From assembly GCA_964387775.1 (NCBI GenBank), contig CAYLZO010000080.1, positions 1-19,835 on the forward strand: a stretch of DNA of 19,835 bases, given 5' to 3'. The translations under genes were made by a program, and so were the position numbers. Every line of letters starts with the position of its first letter. Position 1 is the first letter of the stretch. Shown here one piece after another: positions 1 through 7,018 of the stretch. Origin of the DNA: CAYLZO01 sp964387775 (lineage in GTDB: Bacteria; Chloroflexota; Anaerolineae; JAAYZQ01). The notes under the pieces are model-generated. The model searched no databases. It was given only the letters and a program-made list of their open reading frames with translations, and was not told the DNA's origin.

Positions 1-929
1 TTTCTGTACAGATAGATCTGCGGAGTTTTCTGGCTAAAAACTGTAGAACTGACTGAATGGACAAACTGGTCGAGTAGCCAACCCCCGCTACCTGCCACTG
101 CACCTGAAACTGTATCGATGGCCATAGAGCCCGGATCAAGAAAGCCATTGGCACGAGCCCGCTGCAGCCAGCGAGTGTCATCCCATCCTTGTCCCTCCAA
201 GAAGGTAATTGACTCATCCCAGCCCGCTGACACCAATCGCCCTGTCTGTCCTCCTAGGAGTCCGCCTGCGGCGCCAGTCGCAAGGTAGCCCCAGAAACTT
301 GTCGGCCCTACCACTGCAAACGTACCACCCATGACCGCTCCACTTGCCGCCGCACCCGCCATTTTGCCCTCATTGATGTTCTTGTGATAACCTGCATCCC
401 AAAAGGACAGTCCGCGATTCATGTTATCGTCAACCTGATCGATGTAGTTTACAATCAAACCGACTCCTGCTCCAATCGCTATTGTTTCGAGAATGCACGC
501 ATCCCAAATACAATGACCGCTTGGATCCGTGTACCGGCATGGATTGTTGCGCACGTATGAGTACCGATTGAACGCCTGCGGATTCCCCGGCTCCGGCACA
601 ATCGTATCCGCCGAGAGCCAGCGGGCCAGCGCGGGGTCGTAGAAGCGCGCCCCCATGTGATACAGTCCCAGGTGCGATTCCTCACGCTGCCCCGTGAAGC
701 GATAGTCCGTTGGTAACGTGCCATCTGCGGGCCAGGTCCAGCGCTCCACCCCGTAGGGGAAGTAGCGGCTTTCGGCCACTTTGGCCCCGTTGGCGTCGAG
801 CACCAGGCTGGTGCTGTTCAGGTGGTCGCCCAGGAGGTATTGTACCACATTGTCCTTGCGCATGGCAACCCGCTGGCCGTTGAAAAAGTAATACTTGGTC
901 ACCACCTCGCTGCCGCTCAGCAGGAGCAT
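1..929 (-). CDS. RHS repeat-associated core protein, C-terminal part (partial, runs off left edge)
   Basis: I translated this frame by hand; it is open from about 1013 to the window edge, and the first ATG is at 929. It reads through the hallmark RHS core end: YLLGDHLNSTSLVL, then RYFPYG, then GLYHMGARFYDPALARWLSAD, PEPGNPQAFNRYSYVRNNP and DPSGH. After the core comes a variable region rich in Gly/Ala and hydrophobic stretches (AGAAASGAVMGG, ATGAAGGLLGG), of the kind that precedes a polymorphic toxin domain. The toxin tip itself would lie left of the window. RHS/YD proteins are known to form a shell around a C-terminal toxin for contact-dependent competition. Upstream, an in-frame TAG at 1014-1016 and non-RHS sequence show that the long YD-repeat shell is missing, so this is probably a displaced end fragment rather than a full gene. 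No convincing ribosome binding site was seen. Confidence 0.8.
   Translation of the reverse strand, partial: MLLLSGSEVVTKYYFFNGQRVAMRKDNVVQYLLGDHLNSTSLVLDANGAKVAESRYFPYGVERWTWPADGTLPTDYRFTGQREESHLGLYHMGARFYDPALARWLSADTIVPEPGNPQAFNRYSYVRNNPCRYTDPSGHCIWDACILETIAIGAGVGLIVNYIDQVDDNMNRGLSFWDAGYHKNINEGKMAGAAASGAVMGGTFAVVGPTSFWGYLATGAAGGLLGGQTGRLVSAGWDESITFLEGQGWDDTRWLQRARANGFLDPGSMAIDTVSGAVAGSGGWLLDQFVHSVSSTVFSQKTPQIYLYR
575..743. repeat. RHS core direct repeat, copy A
   Basis: This copy matches 2387-2555 without gaps, with about 10 differences over 169 bp by eye. It encodes the conserved RHS core end in both places. Similarity falls away sharply beyond the 575 end, where the tips diverge. Such repeats are substrates for recombination that swaps RHS tips. 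Confidence 0.85.
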
Positions 930-1189
930 GCCGGCCTGAGGGCCGGCGGCGACGACCGCCGTTTCAAGAGTGGAGACCGGGCCGGCGGTGAGGTCATGGA
1001 CTGGCCGCCGGCCCTACCGCTTGAAGGACACCCCACCCCCCGCCGTGCAGCCAGGGCAGCGGGACCACACCCCACCGGAGGGTGGGCAGGCAGGGAAAAT
1101 GGCCCGCCTGGCGCTGAACGCCGGTCAGGAGACTGGCGAGACCGGAGGACGGATAGAAAATGGCCGGGTGTGGAAACGCGGCCTACGGA
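930..1189. other. GC-rich hairpin-rich spacer without a recognisable gene
   Basis: This stretch separates the small membrane protein gene from the RHS fragment. It contains a perfect 10-bp inverted repeat (979-988 with 1005-1014, loop of 16) and a 6-bp hairpin (1071-1076 with 1081-1086). The open frames here lack ribosome binding sites and are low-complexity Gly/Pro/Arg strings, so I do not call a gene. It is much richer in GC than the genes on either side, suggesting a separate origin. Confidence 0.5.
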
Positions 1190-1681
1190 CTAACGTATCC
1201 AGAAGATAGATTCTCCAATTCGGACCTCGCCGTGTTTAATTACTATTTGGTGTTCTCCTCTCTCAAACGGACCATCCCCTGGTGTTAGGCAAGCCCCACC
1301 CACCTGCCAACCGTTGCCAAGGTCCTCCATTAGGATAGGGCTTTCTAGGGTTGCTTCCTCTTCTCCATAAAACCAACTGGCAGTCACAGCCAACCGCGCG
1401 CCTTCGTTGCCAGAATTCACTATTTCAAGTATATCAGCCCCAAGTTTTATTCGGACGAAGACACATACTGACTCATTTTCTCCGAACACTTGGGTTATTT
1501 CTGACGGACCACCAACTTCCAACTTCCTGCTCGTGATGATCTCTATATCTGTGAACATGGGATCTCGAACTGAGCGGATTATTGTCCAGAGGCAAGCAGC
1601 CAGAACCAGAACGACACAAACAGCAGCAGCAGCCTTGATCCCAACTTTACGCCCTCTGAATACGGCAAGCGTCTTTCTCAT
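1190..1681 (-). CDS. small membrane-anchored protein of unknown function, possible RHS-associated partner
   Basis: I choose the ATG at 1681 (163 aa). An upstream GTG at 1687 lies inside the Shine-Dalgarno-like run AAGGAAGG, which is well placed for the ATG. The N-terminus is basic (RKTLAVFRGRKVGIK) and is followed by one hydrophobic segment at about residues 17-35 (AAAAVCVVLVLAACLWTII). This suggests a signal anchor with about 125 residues outside the cytoplasm. The outer part alternates short hydrophobic stretches, consistent with a beta-rich domain, and ends in FWIR. I recognise no family. It starts about 40 bp after the end of the displaced RHS tip on the same strand, the position where an immunity gene sits in RHS tip/immunity cassettes. 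That role is inference. Base composition is lower in GC than the core genome downstream. Confidence 0.65.
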   Translation of the reverse strand: MRKTLAVFRGRKVGIKAAAAVCVVLVLAACLWTIIRSVRDPMFTDIEIITSRKLEVGGPSEITQVFGENESVCVFVRIKLGADILEIVNSGNEGARLAVTASWFYGEEEATLESPILMEDLGNGWQVGGACLTPGDGPFERGEHQIVIKHGEVRIGESIFWIR

Positions 1682-1721
1682 TTTCACCTTCCTTTACGAT
1701 ATCCGTCAAAGACATCACTAT

Positions 1722-2606
1722 CTAATCTTCCTCAGCCGGGTGCCACTCTAGCGGCTCGCCTTGCTCGACATCCCAAACCAAGTAGCGCCACTCTTGATCC
1801 AACGTAAACCACTCGACGTAGTTAAGCTCATCGCCAGTTTGTACCCATACGTCATACTGGGAAATCAACTTTCCATCTTCGCCATAGTGTGTGTACTGCA
1901 GAAGGTAACCTTCATACTCCGCCATCAACTGCACTGTTTTTATGTACCTTCGTTCAATGGCTACCAGATTGATCCTGTCCAGGCTCTCAAGTCCTGCGTC
2001 GAATGAAAGCGACCAAAACGGCAACCAATCTGTTTCAAACTGCTTCGGTGGGCCAATCTCCTGGGCAACAAAACCGGTAGGGGAGTCCAAACGCCTGACG
2101 ACAGTAGTTGGAGATAGTTGGATTGGACAACACGGCTGAGGCGTCGGCGTAGGCCCTGGCGTCCGAGATTGTGTTGGTGATGCGGGGGATGGAGGAGAAT
2201 TGTACGGTGTTGGAGATTGGGAAGGGACTGGCGTAGTTGCCGATGGTGCTGTTGGTACAGGCTGCGGCTCAGGTGCCACTGTCAGTGGTGATGATTGCGG
2301 AGCCGGGCCACGACCGTTTCGAAAGTGTCCCGTCGGATCCACAAACAGCAGGGGATTTCCCGTGACGTAGGAGTATCTATTGAATTCCTGCGGATTCCCC
2401 GGCTCCGGCACAATCGTATCCGCCGAGAGCCACCGTCCCAGCGCGGGGTCGTAGAAGCGCGCCCCCATGTGGTACAATCCCAGGTGCGATTGCTCACGCT
2501 GCCCCGTGAAGCGGTAGTCGGTTAGTAACGTGCCATCTTCGGGCCAGGTCCAGCGGGTCTCGCCGTAGGGCAGGCCCACTCCGCTTGAGTTTGTCGTAGC
2601 CGTAGA
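1722..2606 (-). pseudogene. displaced RHS core end with proline-rich linker and C-terminal domain (orphan tip)
   Basis: The frame opens after a TGA at 2609-2607; the first possible start is a GTG at 2579 (285 aa) with no good ribosome binding site. Residues 4-85 repeat the RHS core end (GLYHMGARFYDPALGRWLSAD, then PEPGNPQEFNRYSYVTGNP and DPTGHF). A Pro/Ser/Thr linker follows at about 90-150, then a C-terminal domain of about 130 residues with many aromatic and acidic residues, ending WHPAEED. Its C-terminus is unrelated to that of the RHS fragment at 1-929, although the cores are about 94% identical in DNA. That is the pattern of alternative RHS tips. The 5' side is joined to DUF1670-like sequence near 2607, so the shell part is gone. 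Whether the tip is a toxin, an effector or inert cannot be told from the sequence. Confidence 0.7.
2387..2555. repeat. RHS core direct repeat, copy B
   Basis: This is the partner of the repeat at 575-743 in the same orientation, with the start points offset by 1812 bp. Recombination between the copies would delete the small membrane protein gene and fuse the upstream sequence to the other tip. Confidence 0.85.
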
Positions 2607-2820
2607 TCACCGTCTGGAACGGCTCCAGTGGTCCATGGAGAATATCCGCCTCCTCAATGATTGCCAGAAACCGGTCGATGAGCACATCAGCCATGAGAAA
2701 CATGTGCTCGAAGCCAAAGTTAGTCAGCAGTTCTTTGCGCAAGATCCCCCGCAGGTTCTTGTTGCACGCGGGACCATAGACCTGTTTCTGGGACAGCCGT
2801 CGGGCCGCTGGACGGTTCAT
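2607..2820 (-). pseudogene. second DUF1670-like gene, truncated N-terminal part
   Basis: An ATG at 2820 overlaps the TGA of the upstream gene as ATGA, so the two were probably translationally coupled. The first 70 residues read as a plausible protein: a basic start (RPAARRLSQKQVYGPACNK), then LRGILRKELLTNFGF and VLIDRFLAIIEEADI. From memory this resembles the N-terminal part of DUF1670-family proteins, which often occur as neighbouring pairs in Chloroflexota; that recollection was not checked. After about 2607 the DNA is RHS sequence in another frame (TATTNSSGVGLPYG), so this gene is cut off at the junction. The open frame continues by chance to 2494. I infer that a deletion or insertion event created this junction. 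Confidence 0.5.
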
Positions 2821-3648
2821 GGCGCCCCCCTTTTTTCAGAGAGAGGTAGGAGCCCTTCTTGAAAGAAGTGGAGTCGCTTGGCCAGCGGCTCGGCAAAGAC
2901 CGAATCGGCGGCCAGGTCCTGATAGAGAGCGAGGTACTCTTCCACCAAGCCCCGGCTCAGTTGAGTGAGGCGACAGATGGCCCCCAGGGCTTTGCCCTCA
3001 CTGTACAGACAGGCAATGCGAAAGAAGGGCTCGATGTAGTTCTCGACGCTCTCCAGGGCGTGACCCGTTCGTCTGGCGACCTCGGAGGGTGGGAGACCCA
3101 AGAGGTACATCTGGAGAATGGGTCGTTTGTGACTGACACCGCGCCCTTGGTCGGTGACGTCCCCTCGGGTAACCACCTCGCTGCCCTGAGCCTTCAGCTC
3201 AGCGATATCCCGGATGATGGTGCTGCGGTGGCAGCCTAGCAGTGCCGCCAGGTCCTCTTGGGTAGCTGGCGCACCCTGGGCCAGGGCCTCGTCGCAGATG
3301 CGTTTGAGTTTGCGCTGCCGTAGAGCCTTGGGACTGTGCTCGGCCACACGTCGTTAGCGCCTTTGGCGAGAATTCGGCATCATCGGCCGCGTACAAGGTC
3401 AGGCGCACGGCGACGTACTCGCAGTCCTTCAGCGGCTTGCCCGCTGGCTCAGTGGCCCTGGGAAAGTAGCGGATGATCTGGCCGTCCTCTCTGGCGGTCG
3501 GATCTAGTAAGGTACGGACGAAAACGGCGTCCTGGAAGATGGCTTCGGTCATCGCCGGGTTGTAGTTATATCGTTCGCGGAAATGGTTGGTCAGGAGAGC
3601 CTGGGCTGACTTGTCATCCAGTCTCTCTGAAAAAGAACGAGTTTTCAT
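2817..3648 (-). pseudogene. DUF1670-like protein with HTH segments, broken by a frameshift near 3345-3360
   Basis: The 5' part starts at ATG 3648 (MKTRSFSERL), with AAGGAGG about 10 bp upstream. It runs through NHFRERYNYNPAMTEAIFQD and GKPLKDCEYVAVRLTLY, then loses the frame. The 3' part continues in another frame from about 3347 to the TGA at 2817. It contains two helix-turn-helix-like segments, TQEDLAALLGCHRSTIIRDI and PPSEVARRTGHALESVENYI, plus the family-like string GRGVSHKRPILQMYLLG. Together they match my recollection of DUF1670, a family of unknown function. The HTH segments suggest DNA binding. Around the break, two diverged in-frame copies of the same words (AEFSPKAL and AEHSPKAL) lie 34 bp apart, so the break may be a recombination scar rather than a single-base error. 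Confidence 0.65.
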
Positions 3649-3686
3649 GTCGCAAATGCCTCCTTATCGGTATACGTTGAGATTCT

Positions 3687-3715
3687 ATTTTACCGTAATC
3701 TGGAGTATGTTGCAA
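3687..3715 (-). promoter_or_regulatory. promoter of the DUF1670-like gene
   Basis: On the minus strand there is a -35 box TTGCAA (3715-3710), a 17-bp spacer and a -10 box TAAAAT (3692-3687). It lies about 40 bp before the ATG at 3648. Confidence 0.6.
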
Positions 3716-3728
3716 TTGCGACAACAGG

Positions 3729-3770
3729 TGATGCGTGATGCGTGACGAAATACGCAATACGCAATACGCT
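3729..3770. repeat. tandem-heptamer hairpin element 1
   Basis: Two copies of TGATGCG (3729-3742) are followed by TGACGAA and then by ATACGCA, ATACGCA, ATACGCT (3750-3770). The right half is an imperfect complement of the left half with the same 7-bp period, so the transcript could fold into a hairpin. It abuts the stop codon of the PHP gene and lies just upstream of the DUF1670 promoter. Confidence 0.7.
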
Positions 3771-4602
3771 ACAGGTCAATCCAGCGAATCTCTCGCCCCT
3801 CAAACGTGGCGATGGCCCGAAAGCCGGCCTCTCGCGCCAATTCCAGGGCTCTGGGGATGCCGGCGCCCAGGTCGTCGACGTGGTGGGCGTCGGAGCCGAC
3901 GGTCAGGATCTCGCCGCCGAGCGCGCGGTACCAGCGCAGCACGGTCAGGCCGGGATAGGGCTCGCCCGGCGCCTGGCGAAGGCCCGAGGTGTTGATCTCG
4001 AGGCCGACGCCACGGTCCACCGCCGCCCGCAAGACGGCCCGGATCTCGGCTTCGTACTTGGCAGGCTCGAAGGGGTCATAGTGGGTCACGCCATAACGTT
4101 TGACCAGGTCCAGGTGGCCCAACACGTCGCCCAGGCCGCTCTGCGCTGCGCGAAGCAGCTCCTCAAAATAGGGGACGTAGGACTGCCGCTCGTCGTGGTC
4201 GGCAAAGTAGGCCTTGATTGCGCGTTCCTCGGAGACCATCGCCCAGCGGGGCGGCTCGTACTCGACCAGGTGGACCGAGGCGACGACGTAATCCCAGGCG
4301 TGCTCGGCCAGCCAGGTGCGGATCTCGCCCTCCAGCTTGGCCTGGTAGGTGATCTCGGCGCCCTGCCGGAAGCGGACGCCGGGCATCGCCTGCCGGGCGG
4401 CCGCGATCTCGGCACTGTAGCGCGCCGGGTCGAGAAAGAGGTAGCTCCGGTCGCGGGGGTCGAAATCCATGTGCTCGCAGAAGCCGACCTCGGCCAGGCC
4501 CAGGTCGGCGGCGCGGCGGGCGTGCTGGGCGATGGACGAGGCGCCGTCGCCCGAGCAGGTGGAGTGGACGTGCAGGTCCACGAAAGCGGGGCGGGCCGTC
4601 AT
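3769..4602 (-). CDS. PHP-domain phosphatase, histidinol-phosphatase-like
   Basis: The start is ATG 4602 (277 aa); the frame stays open upstream only as a shadow of the preceding membrane protein gene. Metal-binding PHP motifs appear in order: HVH at 11-13 followed by SGDG, CEH at 42-44, GAE at 81-83, SVH at 109-111, GHLD at 162-165 and GSDAH at 236-240. All the usual ligands are present and the length fits HisK-type histidinol-phosphate phosphatases, which release phosphate from L-histidinol phosphate. No other his gene is present here, so the substrate could be another phosphate ester. The gene begins two bases after the stop of the membrane protein gene, and an alternative GTG at 4608 overlaps that stop. 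This implies one transcript. Confidence 0.88.
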   Translation of the reverse strand: MTARPAFVDLHVHSTCSGDGASSIAQHARRAADLGLAEVGFCEHMDFDPRDRSYLFLDPARYSAEIAAARQAMPGVRFRQGAEITYQAKLEGEIRTWLAEHAWDYVVASVHLVEYEPPRWAMVSEERAIKAYFADHDERQSYVPYFEELLRAAQSGLGDVLGHLDLVKRYGVTHYDPFEPAKYEAEIRAVLRAAVDRGVGLEINTSGLRQAPGEPYPGLTVLRWYRALGGEILTVGSDAHHVDDLGAGIPRALELAREAGFRAIATFEGREIRWIDL

Positions 4603-4604
4603 TA

Positions 4605-6131
4605 TCACACTCTCAACTGGGGGATGATGAACAGAAACAGGGCGGCCAGGTCGAGGGGGACCAGGAGCAGGTAGGGCGCGGCCTGGACGAGGGGGTTCCA
4701 GCGGCCGGGCAGGAAGCGGCGGATGGCCAGGGCGACACCGGTCGCGAGGAGCATCAGCAGCGGCCAGTTGTCCAGCCGCCCGGCCAGCCGGAGCAGGATG
4801 GTGCACAAAAAGGCAGAGATGGCGAGCCACAAGGCCCACTCGCGCCGCAGCGCCTCGCGCCAGCCCAGGGCCACACCCAGGCTGATGGGCACCAGGGCAG
4901 GAAAGAGGTAGCGACCCTGGTGCTGGACGAAAGTGGTGTTGTACCAAAGGTAGCTCGACAGGGTCAGGAATCCTGACAGGGCCAGCAGGCCCCCGGCAGC
5001 CCGCTGCCACGGAGCGACCCTCTCCCAGCGGCGGTAGGCGCACACCAGCCAGAGGCCAAACCCGGCCAGGGCCAGCGCCGAGAGGACCGCCAGGGCCTGG
5101 TAGAGGCGCTGGTCGAGCAAGACGCCCATCCAGCCGAACTGGCCCCAGAAGCTGCGGAAGGACGTTGCGGCGAAATCGCCGACCAGTCGGGCGGTACCAT
5201 TCTGGGCGATGAACTCGGCGGTGCGGAGCTGGCCGACGACGACCTGGTCGTGGCGGCCCAGGCCCAGGAGGTCGAGGCCGCCATAGACGGCGACGTTACG
5301 CAGCCACCAGGGGAGGGCCAAAGCTGTAGCGGGTAGGAGATAGGTTATAGCGGCTTTCGTGAGCTTGACGGCCGAAATCTCGTAGGTGAGCCAGAGGTAG
5401 CGGGCGGCGATGGCGGCCAGGACGAGGGGCAATGCCACGTAGGCCGAGGTTTTGGTCACGAGGCCCAGGCCGGTGGTGATGCCCAGGAGGACGAGCAGGC
5501 GAGAATGCTCCCTCCCCCTCGGGGGGGAGGGCTGGGGTGGGGGGGAAGGCTGTGCCTCGGGTACCGGTTTCGCTTTCAAGTAGCGGACCGTCAAAAGCAG
5601 GACCGTCGCCAGGAGCAACTCGGCCAGGGTATCGTTGTTGGCGGCGGTGGTCATGGCCAGGTGCATGGGCAAGAACGCGACAAAGGCCATCACCCCGATG
5701 GCCAGTGCGGGCCGGTCGGGCGTCACTTCCTCCACGGCCCAGTAGACGACGAGCAGGAGCAGCGCGCCCAGGAGCACGGAGAGCAGGCGCAGGGGCAGCA
5801 GCGAACCGTCGAAAAGCTGGTAAACGGGCACCGCCAGCAGGTAATAGAGGGGGGGCTGGTGAAACTCGTAGCGGATCGGCTCGATGCTCATCTCGGGGGG
5901 GAAGCGGGCAGCCTTGATCTCCTCCAGGTAGGCGACAGGGTAGTCGCCCGGCTTCAAGATCGGAAAGCGACGCCGCTCGGCCAGGTGGCGGATGTAATTG
6001 TAGTGCGCCGGCTCGTCGGGCGCCTGCCAGTCCGGAGTATAGACGGCGTACAGGGTCGCCAGGACCAGGTAGAGCAGCACGATAGCCAACAGCAGCCATC
6101 GAATGAGCCGGTTTCCCGAGGGTGGCGCCAT
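4605..6131 (-). CDS. polytopic membrane protein, GT-C / DUF2142-like glycosyltransferase candidate
   Basis: The start is ATG 6131 (508 aa), with AGGAGG four bases upstream. Residues 10-31 form the first membrane helix. The acidic pair DE at 39-40 (in DWQAPDEPAHY) and the HQPPLYY loop at 91-97 are typical of GT-C fold enzymes that use lipid-linked sugars. About ten further hydrophobic segments follow, with QHQGRYLFPAL near the C-terminus as in DUF2142/ArnT-like proteins. I infer transfer of a sugar outside the membrane from a polyprenyl-phosphate donor; the acceptor is unknown. Residues 194-209 form an odd Pro-rich insert encoded by a strong hairpin (see repeat at 5509-5550) between two membrane helices. 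The gene is followed directly by the PHP gene and preceded by its own promoter. Confidence 0.75.
   Translation of the reverse strand: MAPPSGNRLIRWLLLAIVLLYLVLATLYAVYTPDWQAPDEPAHYNYIRHLAERRRFPILKPGDYPVAYLEEIKAARFPPEMSIEPIRYEFHQPPLYYLLAVPVYQLFDGSLLPLRLLSVLLGALLLLVVYWAVEEVTPDRPALAIGVMAFVAFLPMHLAMTTAANNDTLAELLLATVLLLTVRYLKAKPVPEAQPSPPPQPSPPRGREHSRLLVLLGITTGLGLVTKTSAYVALPLVLAAIAARYLWLTYEISAVKLTKAAITYLLPATALALPWWLRNVAVYGGLDLLGLGRHDQVVVGQLRTAEFIAQNGTARLVGDFAATSFRSFWGQFGWMGVLLDQRLYQALAVLSALALAGFGLWLVCAYRRWERVAPWQRAAGGLLALSGFLTLSSYLWYNTTFVQHQGRYLFPALVPISLGVALGWREALRREWALWLAISAFLCTILLRLAGRLDNWPLLMLLATGVALAIRRFLPGRWNPLVQAAPYLLLVPLDLAALFLFIIPQLRV
5509..5550. repeat. GC-rich palindromic repeat inserted in frame in the membrane protein gene
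   Basis: CTCCCTCCCCC (5509-5519) pairs with GGGGGGGAGGG (5521-5531), and a G-rich run follows to 5546. On the minus strand it encodes QPSPPPQPSPPRGRE, a low-complexity insert in a cytoplasmic or periplasmic loop of an otherwise hydrophobic protein. The composition and hairpin suggest a dispersed palindromic element that landed in the gene without shifting the frame. Confidence 0.65.
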
Positions 6132-6147
6132 CAAACCTCCTGCGGTT

Positions 6148-6176
6148 ATTCTACCCCACGTGGCAGAAAACAACAA
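6148..6176 (-). promoter_or_regulatory. putative promoter of the GT-C/PHP transcript
   Basis: On the minus strand there is a -35-like TTGTTG (6176-6171), a 17-bp spacer and a -10 box TAGAAT (6153-6148), about 17 bp before the ATG at 6131. The -35 box overlaps the T-rich tail of the upstream terminator, so one sequence may end one transcript and start the next. The -35 match is weak. Confidence 0.45.
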
Positions 6177-6201
6177 GAAAGCCCCGACTGCGCGTCGGGG
6201 C
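6165..6201 (-). terminator. rho-independent terminator of the ferritin-like gene
   Basis: A perfect 8-bp stem (6201-6194 with 6188-6181, sequence GCCCCGAC / GTCGGGGC) with a 5-base loop is followed on the minus strand by TTTCTTGTTGTTTT. It begins about 21 bp after the ferritin-like stop codon. Confidence 0.88.
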
Positions 6202-6222
6202 TGGTCTCGTGCGGGGGCCGGG

Positions 6223-6645
6223 TTACTTGCCCAGGACCGTTTGCAGGTCGCGGGCGTGCTCCTCTTCGACGATGAGGATGTCCTCCAGGACGCGGCGCAG
6301 GCCGTATTCTTGCAGCTTTTCCGCCTGGCCGATGCGCTCCTTGTAGCGGCGGATGGCGTCCATCTCGCCCTCCAGATCATGCTCCAGCATCGTCTTGCTG
6401 TTTTCGGAGGTCTTGATCTCCTCGACGTCCACCGCCGGCACACCGCCCAGGAAGTCGATCTGCTCCGAGAGCTGGATGGCGTGCTGCTTTTCCTCGTCGG
6501 CGTGCAGGAGAAGCTCCGCGATGACCGACTCGTACTCGGCCCCGGTAATGACCGAGGCATGCTGGATGTACTGGATCATGGCCGCGTATTCCCAGGCCAG
6601 GTCGTAGTTCAGCTTGTCCAGCAGTTGTTCTTTTGTAACCTCCAT
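6223..6645 (-). CDS. ferritin-like di-iron protein, bacterioferritin-type
   Basis: The start is ATG 6645 (140 aa), preceded by GAGGAG seven bases upstream; the longer open frame to 6792 is not supported. The protein is a four-helix bundle with the expected di-iron ligand pattern: E19 in helix A, E52 with H55 in helix B, E94 in helix C, and E127 with H130 in helix D. The length is close to bacterioferritin and rubrerythrin-like ferritin domains, though no C-terminal rubredoxin is present. The family stores iron or removes peroxide; which applies here is not visible. The gene is monocistronic, with its own promoter, a structured 5' leader and a strong terminator. A near-perfect palindrome over the predicted start of transcription suggests regulation. 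Confidence 0.85.
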   Translation of the reverse strand: MEVTKEQLLDKLNYDLAWEYAAMIQYIQHASVITGAEYESVIAELLLHADEEKQHAIQLSEQIDFLGGVPAVDVEEIKTSENSKTMLEHDLEGEMDAIRRYKERIGQAEKLQEYGLRRVLEDILIVEEEHARDLQTVLGK

Positions 6646-6663
6646 CGAATTTCTCCTCTCTGT

Positions 6664-6712
6664 CCGGCATCCTTGCCGGGCTGAATGATGGTTGGGCCTT
6701 GGCCCAAGGCCC
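6664..6712 (-). promoter_or_regulatory. structured leader and palindrome upstream of the ferritin-like gene
   Basis: Two inverted repeats lie between the -10 box and the ribosome binding site. GGGCCTTGG (6694-6702) and CCAAGGCCC (6704-6712) form a 19-bp palindrome with one central base, positioned over the predicted transcription start. CCGGCA (6664-6669) pairs with TGCCGG (6674-6679). The first could be an operator for an iron or redox regulator. It does not resemble the AT-rich Fur box I know. Confidence 0.5.
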
Positions 6713-6741
6713 ATCTTATCATATTTCTGTGAAGGTTGCAA
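6713..6741 (-). promoter_or_regulatory. promoter of the ferritin-like gene
   Basis: On the minus strand there is a -35 box TTGCAA (6741-6736), a 17-bp spacer and a -10 box TAAGAT (6718-6713). It diverges from the promoter at 6756-6784. Confidence 0.7.
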
Positions 6742-6755
6742 AGTCGCAGGGGAAG

Positions 6756-6784
6756 TTGCGCAGGGTTGGCCTCTGGCGTATAAT
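6756..6784 (+). promoter_or_regulatory. promoter of the small plus-strand ORF
   Basis: A -35 box TTGCGC (6756-6761), a 17-bp spacer and a perfect TATAAT (6779-6784) lie 27 bp before the ATG at 6812. Its presence supports the small ORF as a real gene. Confidence 0.7.
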
Positions 6785-6811
6785 CGGATCAAAGGATTGG
6801 GAGGTGGGTTG

Positions 6812-7018
6812 ATGAGTTTGCTGCGAAAGGTGCGGGTTCTGGTGGGGGCGCTGGTTCATAAGCCCTTTACGCCTCGGCCTGAGAAGGTAGACCTGGAGGA
6901 GGACGAGTCTCGGCAGGCCGAAGCATCCCTGGCGAAAAAGGAGCCGGAGGTGGCAGATTCAGAGCGGGTTGCCGACCTGATCGCCGAGGGGCGCCGGGCC
7001 AAGGCCGATCAGGACTGA
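6812..7018 (+). CDS. small hypothetical protein (68 aa), charged, possibly membrane-associated
   Basis: The start is ATG 6812, preceded by GGGAGG at a suitable distance and by a consensus promoter (6756-6784). The first 20 residues are basic and hydrophobic (LLRKVRVLVGALVHKPF). The remainder is rich in Glu, Lys and Ala and ends ADLIAEGRRAKADQD, probably helical. I recognise no family. It converges with the family 4 glycosyltransferase gene, and the two stop codons overlap within about 10 bp. It is divergent from the ferritin-like gene. The longer open frame to 6692 starts inside that gene's promoter region and is not used. An amphipathic N-terminus binding the membrane is inference. Confidence 0.6.
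   Translation: MSLLRKVRVLVGALVHKPFTPRPEKVDLEEDESRQAEASLAKKEPEVADSERVADLIAEGRRAKADQD

Noticed and set aside
860..895. TTGCCA and TACAAT with 18-bp spacing on the minus strand
   Set aside because: It lies inside the RHS coding sequence in conserved codons, so it is more likely chance.
822..1193. 123-residue plus-strand frame over the hairpin-rich spacer
   Set aside because: Half of it is antisense to RHS core codons and the rest is low-complexity; no start signal.
4603..5043. Upstream extension of the PHP protein
   Set aside because: It is out-of-frame translation of the membrane protein gene; PHP homology begins at ATG 4602.
6132..6560. Upstream extension of the membrane protein frame
   Set aside because: This part is the ferritin-like gene read in another frame; a strong ribosome binding site precedes ATG 6131.
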